DNA of 64,000 nt from Paludibacteraceae bacterium. Its GTDB lineage: Bacteria > Bacteroidota > Bacteroidia > Bacteroidales > Paludibacteraceae. The translations under genes and the position numbers were made by a program. How positions within the stretch are numbered: position 1 is the first letter of the stretch; each line of letters begins with the position of its first letter. Location: assembly GCA_024399955.1 (NCBI GenBank), contig JAKSNH010000002.1, forward strand, positions 203,682-267,681, given 5' to 3'. Shown here in pieces: positions 17,920 through 25,490 of the stretch. The notes under the pieces were generated by a model, which was given only the letters and a program-made list of their open reading frames with translations, did no database searches and had not been told where the DNA came from.

Positions 17920-19248
17920 TCAAACACATGATGAGCACAGGGCAATGCGTGCTTGCAGTTCCCAAGTGCGAATTCGGTCCTTGTAGAGGTTATTTCGGTT
18001 CATTGTTTCGATGTCGCAATTGGCATCCGAGTTATCGTCCCATCTGCGGCAGTTATACAGCACGTTATAGATGCGTCCTATCTGGTATTCACGGCTGATG
18101 CGCAGCCCGACGGCATAGTCTTCGCCATACTTGGTGGTAGGGAAGTTGAGTGTTCTTAGTAGGGGAGTCCAGAAGGCGCGAGGAGCACCTAATCCGTTGA
18201 TACGCAAGGCATTATTGCGTCCATTGTCGGGAGTCCATTCTTTATGGTCGATGATGCCGGGAGGGAGTGGTGAGCCATTGATGTCGGTTAGTTGGTAAGA
18301 GCCAATCACCATGGCGCAGTTTTGAGTGTGGAAAGCATCGATGATTTGCTGTACGGTAGTTGGGTCAAAGTAGGTGTCATCGGAGTCGAGTTGGATAGCA
18401 AACCGTCCGCAGAGCGGGTGATGGAAGGCACTATTCCAGTTGCCACCGATGGCATGCCAAGTGGGGTCTTGTGCGATATAGATGAGGTTGTCATGTCCTT
18501 CGGCAAGGATGCTCTTGATCACATCTATGGTGCCGTCCGTAGAGTTGTCATCTACGACGATGACGTTGTATCGATAGGGGGCTTGAACCTGCTGACTGAG
18601 GGCACTATGAATAGCGTCTTTGATGGTGCGAACTCGGTTCTTGCATGGGATGACGACGCTCGCCTCGTACGCGAAGTCTCCTTCGTGAATATTGACACTC
18701 TTGAAGGTGGGTTTGAGGTAGCCACCAATGGCTTTGAGGTGTTCGGTAACGCAAGCCTCCATTTCTTGTTGTACGCCCCGATTGCGTGGGTCAACGTAGT
18801 CAAAGAGTTTCTCTCCGGACTTACGTGTGTCGTCCTCTATTTCGTAATATAGGTATTCGGTAATATGCACTAATGCGCCCATGCGGCTAAGGCGCAAGCG
18901 TAGGTCGTACCATCCGGCAAATTGATAGTTGGTGGACATTTGTTTAACGGCCTGTTGCAAGGTGTCCGTGCGGATTAGAACGACTGCTCCAAATTCAAAA
19001 TCATCCCGGAGAGCTCCCATTTGATAGTCGATGACGGGTGCTGGGGTATTGTTTTGGGTGAATCGGTCGCTATAAACCATAACGGCGTGTGTGTCTTCGG
19101 CAATTTGAATCATTCGTTGCTGGGCAAAGTGCACCCATTCGATGGTAGGTTTGAAGTAAATGAGAGTGAAGGGATCTTTACTTTGTTGGGCAATGGTACG
19201 AATGGCCTCAGTAGAGCAGATTCGACCCGGTAAAAAGAAAGGTTTCAT
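17920..19248 (-). CDS. Glycosyltransferase family 2 protein
   Basis: 442 residues from ATG 19248, chosen because the longer frame runs into the promoter. A GT-A domain starts near residue 190: ASVVIPCKNRVRTIKDAIHS, VIVVDDNSTDGT, and QLDSDDTYFD with the DxD-type motif for metal and nucleotide-sugar binding. The N-terminal ~180 residues form an extra domain reading like a second, degenerate GT-A fold (FTLIYFKPT, AVMVYSDRF). It is probably cytoplasmic. Sugar and acceptor are unknown. It is divergent from the kinase/murB/murA operon, sharing a palindromic promoter. Confidence 0.8.
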   Translation of the reverse strand: MKPFFLPGRICSTEAIRTIAQQSKDPFTLIYFKPTIEWVHFAQQRMIQIAEDTHAVMVYSDRFTQNNTPAPVIDYQMGALRDDFEFGAVVLIRTDTLQQAVKQMSTNYQFAGWYDLRLRLSRMGALVHITEYLYYEIEDDTRKSGEKLFDYVDPRNRGVQQEMEACVTEHLKAIGGYLKPTFKSVNIHEGDFAYEASVVIPCKNRVRTIKDAIHSALSQQVQAPYRYNVIVVDDNSTDGTIDVIKSILAEGHDNLIYIAQDPTWHAIGGNWNSAFHHPLCGRFAIQLDSDDTYFDPTTVQQIIDAFHTQNCAMVIGSYQLTDINGSPLPPGIIDHKEWTPDNGRNNALRINGLGAPRAFWTPLLRTLNFPTTKYGEDYAVGLRISREYQIGRIYNVLYNCRRWDDNSDANCDIETMNRNNLYKDRIRTWELQARIALCSSCV

Positions 19249-19271
19249 AATATGATTTGCTAATTTTAGTG

Positions 19272-19303
19272 CAAAGATACAAAAATATTTGCATATATGC
19301 AAA
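19272..19303 (-). promoter_or_regulatory. Glycosyltransferase promoter (half of divergent pair)
   Basis: Minus strand TTTG (19303-19300), 20 bases, TATCTTTG (19279-19272). The -33 box is one arm of TTTGCATATATGCAAA. Confidence 0.8.
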
Positions 19304-19319
19304 AAAATTAGTATTTTTG
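19288..19319 (+). promoter_or_regulatory. Kinase-murB-murA promoter (half of divergent pair)
   Basis: TTTG at 19288-19291, 20 bases, TATTTTTG at 19312-19319. The -33 box is the other arm of the same palindrome. Confidence 0.85.
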
Positions 19320-19336
19320 CAGCAAATTTGAGAAGT

Positions 19337-20233
19337 ATGATTATAATAGCAGATTCCGGTTCAACGAAGACGCATTGGTGTTTGATGACGGCCAATGGTC
19401 AGTCAAGCGATATTGTTACCGATGGAATCAATCCTTTTTATCAGACGCCTGATGCGATGCGTAATAGTGTCGTCAATCAATTATTGCCCCAGATGGCTCA
19501 TCTGATGTGGGCAGGTATAGTAACGAGTGTGTTCTTTTATGGTGCAGGATGTACGCCGGAGAAGGCACCTCTTGTGCAACAGGTGCTTGCATCTGTTTTT
19601 AAGTGCTCTGATGTTCAGGTCAATTCGGATATGGTAGGTGCTGCTCGCGGTTTATTGCAACATAAACGAGGTGTAGCATGTATATTGGGAACAGGTTCCA
19701 ATAGTTGTTTGTACGATGGTGAGAAGATTATCAAGAATGTACCATCTTTAGGCTTTATTTTAGGAGATGAGGGAGGCGGTGCTGTATTAGGGAAACGTTT
19801 GGTGGCTGATTTATTTAAGAATCAATTGGGTCAGGATTTGATGGATGCTTTTGTGGAGCAATATCATATTAGTCAGGCGGATTTAATCGAACACGTTTAT
19901 CGTCAACCGTTCCCGAATCGTTATTTGGCTAATTTGAGTCGATTCTGTGCAGACCACATAGAAGATAAACGCATTTATGACCTGGTTTATGACCATTTTA
20001 CGGACTTTGTTGTGCGTAATTTGGAGCAATATTATCAGGACGAGAATAATGTGGAGATTGAGGATACTAAGTCGTTGCCAGTCGGATTTATTGGGGGAAT
20101 TGCGTACTATTATCAAGATATATTGCGTGAGGTGTTGGACGATTTGGGCTTTACCTTGTCCACTATTCTGTTGGACCCTGTTGATGGACTGAAACGATAC
20201 CACCGCAAGGATGTAGTACCAACGCAGATTTAG
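19337..20233 (+). CDS. BadF/BadG-type ATPase, probable N-acetylglucosamine kinase
   Basis: 298 residues from ATG 19337, which follows the promoter -7 box by 17 bases. ASKHA fold: phosphate-1 motif IIIADSGSTKTHW, phosphate-2 motif CILGTGSNSCLYDG, then LGFILGDEGGGAVLG and the C-terminal GFIGGIAYYY. The family phosphorylates GlcNAc or related amino sugars. The position directly upstream of murB and murA, with one base to murB, fits amino-sugar recycling for peptidoglycan. Substrate is inferred. Confidence 0.85.
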   Translation: MIIIADSGSTKTHWCLMTANGQSSDIVTDGINPFYQTPDAMRNSVVNQLLPQMAHLMWAGIVTSVFFYGAGCTPEKAPLVQQVLASVFKCSDVQVNSDMVGAARGLLQHKRGVACILGTGSNSCLYDGEKIIKNVPSLGFILGDEGGGAVLGKRLVADLFKNQLGQDLMDAFVEQYHISQADLIEHVYRQPFPNRYLANLSRFCADHIEDKRIYDLVYDHFTDFVVRNLEQYYQDENNVEIEDTKSLPVGFIGGIAYYYQDILREVLDDLGFTLSTILLDPVDGLKRYHRKDVVPTQI

Positions 20234-20234
20234 C

Positions 20235-21221
20235 ATGAAGATCCAGGAAAATATATCTGTGCTACCATACAATACGTTTGGTTTGGATGTCAAGGCACGT
20301 GTAGTTGCTGAATATTACTCGGTGGAGGAGTTGATAGAGTTGCTTAAACGCTATCAAGGACAGTCTTTGTTGCCGGTTGGGGAAGGCAGTAATTTGCTGT
20401 TTACGAAGGATTATGATGGAGTCCTATTAATATCGCGTATGAGGCGCGCTCGCGCGATGAAGGAAGATGCACAACAAGTATGGATTGAAGCAGAAAGCGG
20501 ATTGAAGTTGGATGATTTGATTGCGCAATTAGTTGATATGAACTTGACTGGGATGGAAAATTTAAGTTATATTCCCGGAACGGTTGGGGCGAGTGCGGTG
20601 CAGAATGTAGGAGCATACGGTGTGGAGGCAAAAGATGTGATTGAGTCGGTAGAGACGATAGAGATAGCAACTTTAATGCCGAAAGTATTTACCAATGCAG
20701 CCTGTTGTTTTGGGTATCGCGATAGTGTGTTTAAGAATGCATTGAAAGGGCAATATATCGTCACAAAGGTAGTTTATCGCCTGCATAAGGACGGTCCGCT
20801 TTTGTTAGACAGGGTGAAGGCTAATCCGATGCCGACTACAGCGCAAGAAGTGCGTGATGCCGTGATTGCTATTCGTCGCAATAAGTTGCCGGAAGTGGGA
20901 GAGACTGGCAGTGCCGGTAGTTTCTTCAAGAACCCAGTGATTGATGTGAAACAGTTTACATCCCTGAAGGAGCAGTATCCCGATATGCCTTATTATGAGG
21001 AGGGGGATGGTTTTAAGGTGTCGGCTGCGTGGTTGATAGAACAATGTGGTTGGAAGGGAAAGAGAATGGGTGGCGCACAGGTTTATGAGAAGCAACCATT
21101 GGTGATTATCAATGCCAATCATGCTACAGCGGCTGATATTGTGGCATTAGCTCAGTCGGTGGTGGATAGTGTGTATAAACAATTTGGAATCAAGATTTCT
21201 CCGGAAGTCAATTATATTTAA
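20235..21221 (+). CDS. murB: UDP-N-acetylenolpyruvoylglucosamine reductase
   Basis: 328 residues. This FAD enzyme reduces UDP-GlcNAc-enolpyruvate to UDP-MurNAc, the second committed peptidoglycan step. Motifs: NTFGLDVKA, LLPVGEGSNLLF (FAD pyrophosphate), YIPGTVGASAVQNVGAYG, CCFGYRDSVFK, GSAGSFFKNP with the catalytic Ser region, and WLIEQCGWKGKRMGGAQVY. It has the length and C-terminal insert of type I MurB. It sits between the kinase and murA, all on one strand. Confidence 0.95.
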   Translation: MKIQENISVLPYNTFGLDVKARVVAEYYSVEELIELLKRYQGQSLLPVGEGSNLLFTKDYDGVLLISRMRRARAMKEDAQQVWIEAESGLKLDDLIAQLVDMNLTGMENLSYIPGTVGASAVQNVGAYGVEAKDVIESVETIEIATLMPKVFTNAACCFGYRDSVFKNALKGQYIVTKVVYRLHKDGPLLLDRVKANPMPTTAQEVRDAVIAIRRNKLPEVGETGSAGSFFKNPVIDVKQFTSLKEQYPDMPYYEEGDGFKVSAAWLIEQCGWKGKRMGGAQVYEKQPLVIINANHATAADIVALAQSVVDSVYKQFGIKISPEVNYI

Positions 21222-21238
21222 CCTCTTATCTTTTATCT

Positions 21239-22549
21239 ATGGCCAGTTTTATTGTAGAAGGCGGACATCGGTTGCATGGTAGCATTACACCGAGTGGTGC
21301 GAAGAATGAAGCACTTCAGGTTTTGTGTGCAGTACTTTTAACCTCCGAACGGGTAGTGATTGATAATATACCCAATATTTTAGACGTGAATAATCTGATT
21401 GATTTATTGCGTGCGATGGGTGTAGTGGTGGAGCAATTATCGGAGCGTCAATATGCTTTTACTGCCAATCATATCGATACCTCTTATTTGGAGAGCGAAG
21501 ATTTCCGCAATCGTTGTATGCGCTTGCGTGGCTCAGTGATGTTGATAGGTCCGCTTTTGGCACGATTAGGTCGCATTACCTATGCTAAACCGGGAGGAGA
21601 TAAGATAGGTCGTCGTCGTTTAGATACGCATTTTCAGGGCATGATTAATTTAGGTGCGACTTATACGCATAATAATGATTTATGTGCTTATACGTTTAGT
21701 GCCCCGCAAGGGCTGAAAGGCACTTATATGCTGTTGGATGAGGCGTCTGTAACCGGTACGGCCAATATCGTGATGACAGCTGTGATGGCAAAAGGAACGA
21801 CTACGATTTACAATGCTGCGTGTGAACCTTATTTGCAGCAGTTATGTAAGATGCTTAATCGGATGGGCGCGCATATTGAGGGGGTAGGAAGTAACTTGTT
21901 GACGATTGAGGGTGTGAGTCAATTGCATGGCGCTGAACATACGTTGTTGCCTGATATGATTGAGGTGGGTTCATTTATTGGGATGGCAGCGATTACGAGT
22001 AGTGAACTGACGATTAAGAATGTCAGTTATAAAGATTTAGGCATTATCCCGGATACGTTCCGTCGCTTAGGCATACATTTAGAACAACGAGGTGATGATA
22101 TCTATATTCCTCAGCAAGACCATTATCAGATAGAGTCGTTCATGGATGGCAGTATTCTTAATATAGCTGATGCACCATGGCCCGGCTTGACTCCGGACTT
22201 GTTGAGTGTTATCTTAGTGGTAGCAACTCAGGCTCGCGGCAGTGTACTGATTCATCAGAAGATGTTTGAGAGTCGTCTGTTCTTTGTGGATAAGCTAATA
22301 GATATGGGTGCGCAGATTATTTTGTGTGATCCTCACCGCGCCGTCGTCATAGGTCATGATCACCAGATGCAACTTAGGCGCAATAATATGACCAGTCCGG
22401 ATATCCGTGCCGGTATTGCGATGTTGATTGCGGCTATGTCGGCCGAAGGAGTTAGTCGCATTGACCATATAGATCAGATTGATAGGGGATATGAGAGCAT
22501 TGAGGAGCGACTGAATGCGATAGGGGCATGTATAAAAAGAGAAGAATAA
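21239..22549 (+). CDS. murA: UDP-N-acetylglucosamine 1-carboxyvinyltransferase with Asp at the fosfomycin-target position
   Basis: 436 residues of the EPT family. It transfers enolpyruvate from PEP to UDP-GlcNAc, the first committed peptidoglycan step. Motifs: GAKNEALQVLCAVLLT, RLRGSVMLIGPLLARLG, KPGGDKIGRRRLDTH and PDMIEVGSFIGMAAI. In E. coli the PGGCAIG loop carries Cys115; here it is PGGDKIG with Asp at residue 121. Enzymes with Asp there are active but resist fosfomycin. It ends in two tandem hairpins downstream. Confidence 0.95.
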   Translation: MASFIVEGGHRLHGSITPSGAKNEALQVLCAVLLTSERVVIDNIPNILDVNNLIDLLRAMGVVVEQLSERQYAFTANHIDTSYLESEDFRNRCMRLRGSVMLIGPLLARLGRITYAKPGGDKIGRRRLDTHFQGMINLGATYTHNNDLCAYTFSAPQGLKGTYMLLDEASVTGTANIVMTAVMAKGTTTIYNAACEPYLQQLCKMLNRMGAHIEGVGSNLLTIEGVSQLHGAEHTLLPDMIEVGSFIGMAAITSSELTIKNVSYKDLGIIPDTFRRLGIHLEQRGDDIYIPQQDHYQIESFMDGSILNIADAPWPGLTPDLLSVILVVATQARGSVLIHQKMFESRLFFVDKLIDMGAQIILCDPHRAVVIGHDHQMQLRRNNMTSPDIRAGIAMLIAAMSAEGVSRIDHIDQIDRGYESIEERLNAIGACIKREE

Positions 22550-22642
22550 AAAGAAAGGGACGTCATCTCGACGTCCACGATAGTATTGCTTCGTTACACT
22601 TCGTAATACAAAAGAAAGGGACGTCATCTCGACGTCCTTTTT
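22550..22642. repeat. Two direct copies of a terminator hairpin
   Basis: A 27-base unit beginning AAAGAAAGGGACGTC occurs at 22550-22576 and again at 22611-22637. Each contains the stem GGACGTC / GACGTCC with loop ATCTC. The second is followed by TTTTT on the plus strand, and both are followed by T-rich sequence on the minus strand, so they can terminate in both directions. Confidence 0.75.
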
Positions 22643-22694
22643 CTTGGTATTAGTCTGTTTGATTTAAGGTACAAAAAAGATTGTGTTTGTTTTC
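22610..22694 (-). ncRNA. Candidate small RNA between promoter and terminator
   Basis: A consensus minus-strand promoter (22700-22731) has no gene in front of it. About 55 bases downstream the minus-strand transcript reaches the GGACGTC/GACGTCC hairpin followed by CCCTTTCTTTT. This predicts a transcript of about 85 nt. No ORF of note lies in it. It could also be the relic promoter of a lost gene. Confidence 0.4.
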
Positions 22695-22699
22695 GACTG

Positions 22700-22731
22700 C
22701 AAAATTACTGCTTTTTTAGTACCTGACCAAA
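22700..22731 (-). promoter_or_regulatory. Orphan minus-strand promoter
   Basis: Minus strand TTTG (22731-22728), 20 bases, TAATTTTG (22707-22700). It points towards the 3' end of murA, not to a minus-strand gene. Confidence 0.65.
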
Positions 22732-22782
22732 GATTTTTTTATGTTCTTAGGCATATTTTACATTTTTTAATAACTTTTTTTC

Positions 22783-23304
22783 TTAATTTCGTGCTAATTC
22801 TACGACTTCGAGGTCCTTGATTTCGTTTTTGTCGATAGTAAAGCGCAGTAATGTTTGTGCAGTTTGCCATCCTTGTTTTCCTGCGGCTCCCGGATTCATT
22901 GTGAGAAATCCCCATTGTTTATCGTAGATGACTTTAAGGATGTGTGAGTGTCCGCAAACGAATAAATCTATCCCTCCTTTATTGGACGCTTTGTCTTCGG
23001 CGGCTTGTCGGAAGACTGGTAAGAGCCATGGATTGTATTTGCCGGGGTATCCTCCTATGTGGGTCATTAAGACGTTGACGTCTTCTACGCGGAATCGATA
23101 CAATTCGCTTAGCGAGTAGCGAACATCGCCACTATCCATATTTCCATAGACGGCGCGAGTAGGTTTTGTTTCGCGTAGTTTTTGGAGCACTTCCATGGAA
23201 CCAATATCTCCGGCATGCCATATTTCGTCGCAACTTTCTAAATAAGGCATGACCCGCTTATCAAGCAGGCCATGAGTGTCTGATAGTAATCCAATGCGTG
23301 TCAT
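22783..23304 (-). CDS. YfcE/MJ0936-type metallophosphoesterase
   Basis: 173 residues. The calcineurin-like dinuclear metal motifs are complete: SDTHG, HAGDIG, GNMD, THIGG, CGHSH. The family hydrolyses phosphodiesters or phosphomonoesters; the physiological substrate is unknown. It overlaps ftsE by four bases (ATGA), so it is the last gene of the DUF349-ftsE operon. Confidence 0.88.
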   Translation of the reverse strand: MTRIGLLSDTHGLLDKRVMPYLESCDEIWHAGDIGSMEVLQKLRETKPTRAVYGNMDSGDVRYSLSELYRFRVEDVNVLMTHIGGYPGKYNPWLLPVFRQAAEDKASNKGGIDLFVCGHSHILKVIYDKQWGFLTMNPGAAGKQGWQTAQTLLRFTIDKNEIKDLEVVELARN

Positions 23305-23966
23305 TGTTCTTCGTGAATTTCGCTGTTTTCGAATCTCAGTTTCCGTCCCGGGAAAAGTTCGGGCCAGCGTGGGTTATGTGTGGACATAATGACGGTCATT
23401 CCTGCCTGTGAGATAGAGTGAAGCAGTCGCATGATCTCTTCGCCGGTTTCTTGATCTAAATTGCCGGTTGGTTCATCAGCAAGAATAACGTCAGGCGTAT
23501 TGAGTAGTGCGCGAGCAATCACAACACGTTGTTGTTCTCCTCCGCTGAGGTGGTAAGGCATCTTATACCCTTTGTCTCCCATACCAACTTGCTCTAGAAC
23601 TTCCTTGGCTTGGAGTCGCATCATTCTTTTATCTTCCCATCCTGTGGCTCGCAAAACGAATAGGAGATTGTCTTCAACGCTGCGGTCAGACAGTAATTGG
23701 AAGTCCTGAAAGACGACCCCAATCTTGCGTCGTAAGTAGGGTACTTGTCGGCGACGAATGGAGGGCAGGTCGTAACCTAAAAAAGTGGCTTGTCCGCTAT
23801 AGATTGGCAATTCTGCATAAAATGTCTTGATGAGGGACGATTTGCCTGTGCCAACTTTGCCTAACAGATAGACGAAGTCTCCTTGCTTGATGCGCAAGTT
23901 AACGTGTTTAAGTACAGTTTGTTCTCGTTGCCGAATTTCAACGTCTTGATAGTCAATTAGTTCCAT
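23301..23966 (-). CDS. ftsE: Cell-division ABC ATPase FtsE
   Basis: 221 residues, the usual FtsE length. With FtsX it controls septal peptidoglycan hydrolases at the inner face of the membrane. Walker [12 protein letters not shown]-loop VFQDFQLL, signature [15 protein letters not shown], Walker [13 protein letters not shown], and switch His in MSTHNPRW. The segment [20 protein letters not shown] is FtsE-like. No ftsX is in the window, so the partner must be elsewhere. Its start overlaps the stop of the DUF349 gene. Confidence 0.85.
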   Translation of the reverse strand: MELIDYQDVEIRQREQTVLKHVNLRIKQGDFVYLLGKVGTGKSSLIKTFYAELPIYSGQATFLGYDLPSIRRRQVPYLRRKIGVVFQDFQLLSDRSVEDNLLFVLRATGWEDKRMMRLQAKEVLEQVGMGDKGYKMPYHLSGGEQQRVVIARALLNTPDVILADEPTGNLDQETGEEIMRLLHSISQAGMTVIMSTHNPRWPELFPGRKLRFENSEIHEEQ

Positions 23967-25420
23967 TATTCTGCGTCTAATTTGGCCTCAATGTCTTTGA
24001 GTTGTTTCTTGAGTTGGTCTATCTTCTTATGCATGTCATCCACTAATTTATTAGCGGTTTTGGATTTGCTGGTGAAGAAGAGGATGTTATTCTCGGCCGT
24101 TTTGATTTCTTGTGTTAGGTTTTCGTGCAGGCGTAGTAGTTTATTTCTGTCGCCATCTTGTAATGCAGTCATATTGCGCGACTTGATGCGTTCCTCGCGT
24201 GCTGTCTTATTGACTTCGCGTCGGCGGTTGAAGAAGGTATCGCAAGTTTCAGTAAATTCTTTCCAAATAGCATCGCTGTATTTATGTGCAACAGGCCCGA
24301 TTGTTTTCCATTCAGTTTGCAGGGCAATCAATGCTTTTTGTGCTTCTTGCCAAGCGTCGCTGGCGGCTAATTCTTGTGCGCGAGCAATAAGTTCACGTTT
24401 GCGTTTCATGTTTGTGCTGAATGTTTCGCGCATTTGTTTATAGAAATCTGTTTTAGCGCGGTAGAAGCCATCAACAACGGTGCGATATTCGTCATAAATG
24501 GATTGGTTTTGTTTTTTTGGTGCAAAGCCAATTTTTCTCCATTCTTCTTGGATGTTTTGTATTTTAGCATTCATATCATCCCACGCTTTAGTGGAGCGCA
24601 AGTTGGACCAGTCGAAGGTCTTGAGTTGCTCAATGAGTGCCTGTTTTTTGTGCAAGTTCTCTTGTTCCTGAGCGTGGAGTGCATCAAAGAATGCTTGGTG
24701 TTTTTTGTTAATGATGGTGCTGGCCTCTTTGAAGCGGTTCCATAAATCTTCGCGCAACTCGCGAGCGACCGGACCTATTTCTGCCCATTCGTCATGCAAT
24801 TGTTGGAGAGCGCGACTTGCTTCAATGACGTTTTCATTATCTTTAAGTTTTTCTGCAGCTTCGCAGAGGAGTGTTTTCAATTCGAGGTTTTTCTTGAAGT
24901 CCAAGTCGCGTAGTTCGATATTGATTTTAACCAAGTCATAGAATTGTTCTTGGTATTGGTTGTATTGTTTCCAAATCTCTTGTGTTTTGGTAGCAGGCAC
25001 TTGTCCGATTGTTTTCCATTCGGCTTGCAACTCACGCATGCGTTTCATCTTATCCATCACATCCGCGGTCTCGCTTTCTGCCATTTCCTTCATTTGGGCG
25101 ATGATGTTTTCCTTACGCAGCAAGTTCTGTTGCATTTCTTCCTCCAGGGCCTTTTGCACTTCTGCTCGTTTGGCTTTGTAGGTATTGAGCATGTCTCGGA
25201 AGGCCTGTTCTATCTCATCTGAGACAGGCTGCCAATTGTCCAATACTTGTCCGGCGGCAACAGCGGCTTCTTCGGCTGCTTTTTTCAGAGCGGCTTGTTC
25301 CTCGTGATACTGGCGGTAGAACTTATTTTGGAGTTCTTCCACTTGTTCTTTTACTTCCTTTACATCCTGATCGAGCAGGGCTTTTAACTCGTCTAAGAGA
25401 GTTTGTTTATCGTTTGCCAT
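23966..25420 (-). CDS. DUF349 coiled-coil protein
   Basis: 484 residues. Five or so repeats of about 75 residues each carry the DUF349 signature (AEWKTIGQVPATKTQEIWKQ, DEWAEIGPVARELREDLWNR, EEWRKIGFAPKKQNQSIYDE, TEWKTIGPVAHKYSDAIWKE). The protein is almost wholly helical and charged, ending in a coiled coil. The function of the family is not established. It is first gene of the operon with ftsE and the phosphoesterase. Confidence 0.85.
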   Translation of the reverse strand: MANDKQTLLDELKALLDQDVKEVKEQVEELQNKFYRQYHEEQAALKKAAEEAAVAAGQVLDNWQPVSDEIEQAFRDMLNTYKAKRAEVQKALEEEMQQNLLRKENIIAQMKEMAESETADVMDKMKRMRELQAEWKTIGQVPATKTQEIWKQYNQYQEQFYDLVKINIELRDLDFKKNLELKTLLCEAAEKLKDNENVIEASRALQQLHDEWAEIGPVARELREDLWNRFKEASTIINKKHQAFFDALHAQEQENLHKKQALIEQLKTFDWSNLRSTKAWDDMNAKIQNIQEEWRKIGFAPKKQNQSIYDEYRTVVDGFYRAKTDFYKQMRETFSTNMKRKRELIARAQELAASDAWQEAQKALIALQTEWKTIGPVAHKYSDAIWKEFTETCDTFFNRRREVNKTAREERIKSRNMTALQDGDRNKLLRLHENLTQEIKTAENNILFFTSKSKTANKLVDDMHKKIDQLKKQLKDIEAKLDAE

Positions 25421-25457
25421 AGTAGTAACGCCTTGCGGCGGAGATCATTAACGGCTA

Positions 25458-25489
25458 CAAAGATACTGCTTTTTTGTGATATATGCAAA
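25458..25489 (-). promoter_or_regulatory. Promoter of the DUF349-ftsE operon
   Basis: Minus strand TTTG (25489-25486), 20 bases, TATCTTTG (25465-25458), 38 bases before the ATG. Confidence 0.8.
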
Positions 25490-25490
25490 T

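Noticed and set aside
18292..18852. 186-codon plus-strand frame
   Set aside because: It lies fully antisense to the glycosyltransferase, whose motifs are clear, and has no promoter.
23982..24745. Two overlapping plus-strand frames rich in Ser/Cys/Phe
   Set aside because: They are antisense to the DUF349 coiled-coil gene; composition is the mirror of Glu/Lys codons.
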